This document shows positions 62,556 through 64,000 of a DNA stretch of 64,000 nucleotides, in pieces. The notes below the pieces were generated by a model. That model saw nothing but the letters and a program-made list of their open reading frames with translations. It did no database searches and was not told where the DNA came from. The DNA is from Mycolicibacterium neoaurum ATCC 25795 (GTDB lineage: Bacteria; Actinomycetota; Actinomycetes; Mycobacteriales; Mycobacteriaceae), in the NCBI RefSeq assembly GCF_000691525.1, contig NZ_JMDW01000012.1, positions 298,475 to 362,474 of the forward strand, read 5' to 3'. The position numbers and the translations under genes are program-made. Numbering within the stretch: the stretch's first letter is position 1; every line of letters starts with the position of its first letter.

Positions 62556-62852
62556 TTACAGCCGGATCCACTGCCCCAGGAACCAGAAACCCCAGCCGTC
62601 GCCGTTGCCGGCACGCATCGGCTCGACGCGGTGACCGTTGTACTGGAACGGCTGATGGTCGCCACGGGCCTGATCGATACCGCGCTGCTGCCAGTTGTTG
62701 TTCTGCGGCGCCGGGGCGCAGGCAGGTGCGTTCGGCGTGCCGCAGGGGCGACCAGGGTCGGCACTGGCGGTGCCCATGCCGACACCGAAAAGGCCGGCCA
62801 GCGCGATACCGCCGGCTAGGATCGGCGCGGCCGCGCGACGCGTGAACTTCAT
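62556..62852 (-). CDS. Small secreted protein, unknown function
   Basis: A 98-residue exported protein. The signal peptide (MKFTRRAAAPILAGGIALAGLFGVGMG, cut near TASA) is followed by a short mature part with two cysteines (RPCGTPNAPACAP), an Asn/Gln-rich stretch and a Trp/Gly-rich end (GDGWGFWFLGQWIRL). ATG 62852 has GGAG about 10 nt upstream. It resembles small mycobacterial secreted proteins in general, but no named family was recognised. Confidence 0.8.
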   Translation of the reverse strand: MKFTRRAAAPILAGGIALAGLFGVGMGTASADPGRPCGTPNAPACAPAPQNNNWQQRGIDQARGDHQPFQYNGHRVEPMRAGNGDGWGFWFLGQWIRL

Positions 62853-63040
62853 GGGGGTGACTCCGTTCGTCCGTGTGTGTTGCCGCGGCACCTCACCGCC
62901 ACACGAAGCACGACGTTATGGCCGCCCGGTGGGTCACCCCTGTGCCAACGTTAGGCGCGCGCTGTGCGTCCGGTAACGAATCGAAATCGCGCTGTTGCAA
63001 CGTAATTGGCTCCCGCGGCGAGCACCGTGCACGACCGAAG

Positions 63041-63436
63041 TCAGTCCGCCGAACCAGCAGTCGTCAGCAGCAGGGTTGCCTCGTTGTATGGAAACAATCG
63101 GTAGAACAACCGAGAACGAGGCTGCACCAGCTCCGCCGCCTCGTCCTTGCTCACCACCCGTGGGTTGATGAGTTCGATGGGGCGCCCGCGCTTGTGCAGC
63201 ACCGTCGGTCCGCCGGCGAGCACATTCTTCACCCAGTCGGTTTGTGGGCCGTAGCCGATGAGGATGGCGTAGCCGTCGTGCGTCGCGAACACCAGCAGGG
63301 GCGTGCGATATCGCTTGCCCGACTTCCGGCCCACGTGCTCGAGCGTCCCGAGGTTCGGAAGCCACGGTGTGATCCTGCGGGCAACCGGGTTGGTGACTCT
63401 CTTGTTGAAATCTGCCACTCGGCGAGGCACACGCAT
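63041..63436 (-). CDS. Deazaflavin (F420)-dependent nitroreductase-family protein
   Basis: A 131-residue split-barrel protein of the DDN/FDOR family. Typical segments are LEHVGRKSGKRYRTPLLVF and YAILIGYGPQTDWVKNVLAGG. Members bind F420 and reduce quinones or nitro compounds, or act only as binding proteins. ATG 63436 gives the usual family length. It is on the opposite strand of no other coding gene and lies about 190 bp from the secreted protein. Confidence 0.9.
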   Translation of the reverse strand: MRVPRRVADFNKRVTNPVARRITPWLPNLGTLEHVGRKSGKRYRTPLLVFATHDGYAILIGYGPQTDWVKNVLAGGPTVLHKRGRPIELINPRVVSKDEAAELVQPRSRLFYRLFPYNEATLLLTTAGSAD

Positions 63437-63527
63437 TCTCGCAGTCTAGGTATCCGGCGATGTGCCTCGCTGACGCCGGAAGCTCGGAAGGCTCGCGTAT
63501 TGGTGGCCCTGCCCACGACGACTCCGG

Positions 63528-63601
63528 TGCCCCCAGTCGGACTCGAACCGACACTTGGCGGATTTTAAGTCCGCTGCCTCTGCCAATTGGGCTATGGGGG
63601 C
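63528..63601 (-). tRNA. tRNA-Leu (anticodon UAA), short variable arm
   Basis: A 74-nt cloverleaf on the minus strand. The acceptor is GCCCCCA / TGGGGGC with discriminator A. The anticodon stem is GCGGA / TCCGC with loop CTTAAAA, so the anticodon is TAA. The variable region is 5-6 nt, and the T-arm is GTCGG-TTCGAGT-CCGAC. CCA is not encoded (ACCG follows). UAA specifies leucine, yet the usual long variable arm of tRNA-Leu is missing. Confidence 0.92.
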
Positions 63602-63811
63602 GTCAACCCGTCGAACCTACCGCAGAGCATCCGCTCGCTTGGTCCGGTGTGTCCTGTGCCGGACATCGTCACGAGGACGGTGACTCTACTCCTGGCGGAA
63701 TCGGGCCAGTCGGACCTGCGTATCGGCGCCGTCCTTGCTCCGACCGTGCCGTCACCGACCCGCACACGCCATTGGCGGCATTGCCAATATCCGCAAGGAT
63801 GGTGACAGCGG
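63602..63811. other. Spacer between tRNA-Leu and the HNH-type gene
   Basis: About 210 bp with no supported gene, hairpin or promoter motif beyond the presumed tRNA promoter. Confidence 0.5.
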
Positions 63812-64000
63812 CTAGTTGTCCGTCCCCGGTGGGGGTTCGGGTTCGAATGGTGTGTACCACATCCATTGGGCGCGCTCCCCCTTCGGACCGCGGCACGGGG
63901 GCACATCCGGCGGCGGCCCGGTCGGTGGGCGGGCCAGCGACGCCCCGGTCAACCGGCGACCATCACAGTCGGTGACCACCAGCCGATCCGCCGGACCGAC
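63812..64000 (-). CDS. C-terminus of a DUF222/13E12-type HNH endonuclease-like gene (cut by window edge)
   Basis: The last 62 residues and stop of a minus-strand gene that enters from beyond base 64000. The readable end contains TDCDGRRLTGASLARPP, GERAQWMWYTPFEPEPPP and a final GTDN. The pattern LxGxSLARPP...ERAQWWWYxPFxPxPPP is that of the DUF222 / REP13E12 family in mycobacteria, whose HNH domain would lie just upstream, outside the window. Members are multicopy and may be mobile. Confidence 0.75.
   Translation of the reverse strand, partial: VGPADRLVVTDCDGRRLTGASLARPPTGPPPDVPPCRGPKGERAQWMWYTPFEPEPPPGTDN

Noticed and set aside
61568..62785. Longer N-terminus for the FAD oxidoreductase
   Set aside because: The Rossmann motif begins at the ATG 62494; the upstream part crosses the hairpin and the secreted-protein gene.

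Overview
The window is high-GC actinobacterial DNA. Gene content and order point to a Mycobacterium/Mycolicibacterium species (inference from remembered gene order; no search was run). About 1.9-37.9 kb carries counterparts of the M. tuberculosis Rv1092c-Rv1057 block, rearranged only by insertions and losses: glyA, coaA, the Z-FPP synthase, trhA, the DUF255 thioredoxin-like protein, mca, greA, metB, pra, cbs, lipU, Rv1075c, fadA3, BI-1, echA9, echA8, Rv1069c, Rv1066, Rv1065, lpqV, Rv1063c, Rv1062, Rv1059 and Rv1057. Mycothiol (mca) and F420-type (DDN-like) enzymes fit the same genus.

Layout. 1-13 kb: one-carbon and CoA genes, an isoprenyl diphosphate synthase operon, mycothiol amidase, GreA and cystathionine gamma-synthase. 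13-18 kb: proline-rich/RDD membrane proteins, cystathionine beta-synthase and the esterase LipU. 18-28 kb: SGNH esterase, thiolase, an inserted purT and a DUF559-type protein between two copies of a 61-bp palindromic element, then an enoyl-CoA hydratase operon. 28-32 kb: lipoprotein LpqV, two tail-to-tail patatin-like proteins and a DapB-like dehydrogenase. 32-38 kb: an EmbR-like SARP/FHA regulator next to a PknH-like receptor kinase, a DUF732 protein, an Ltp-type thiolase, and an Rv1057-like beta-propeller with a palindrome in its promoter. 39-43 kb: a DcuS/DcuR-like two-component system divergent from dctA. 44-49 kb: a phage-lysin-like amidase, a GlnQ + fused GlnH-GlnP transporter, and two paralogous secreted proteins built almost entirely of 11-residue repeats. 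49-54 kb: glycoside hydrolase with LGFP-type repeats, acyltransferase, and a CmtR-like metal sensor coupled to a half-length CDF transporter. 54-64 kb: gabD1, a secreted zinc metalloprotease, an excalibur protein, a GABA-type permease, MpaB-like and DUF2256 proteins, a renalase-like FAD enzyme, a DDN-like protein, a tRNA-Leu(UAA) with a short variable arm, and the 3' end of a DUF222/13E12-type HNH gene cut by the window edge.

Many neighbours are translationally coupled through ATGA or TGATG overlaps (mca/8994 gene, RDD pair, echA9-echA8, DapB-like/patatin, kinase-regulator, glnHP-glnQ, cmtR-CDF, MpaB-DUF2256). Gene ends are often marked by long perfect or near-perfect palindromes. Several genes start 7-9 nt after a TANNNT-like box, as expected for leaderless mRNAs. 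The most unusual item is the pair of secreted hendecad-repeat proteins at 47.2-48.5 kb, which also share upstream sequence elements at matched spacing. No rRNA, insertion sequence or CRISPR array was seen.
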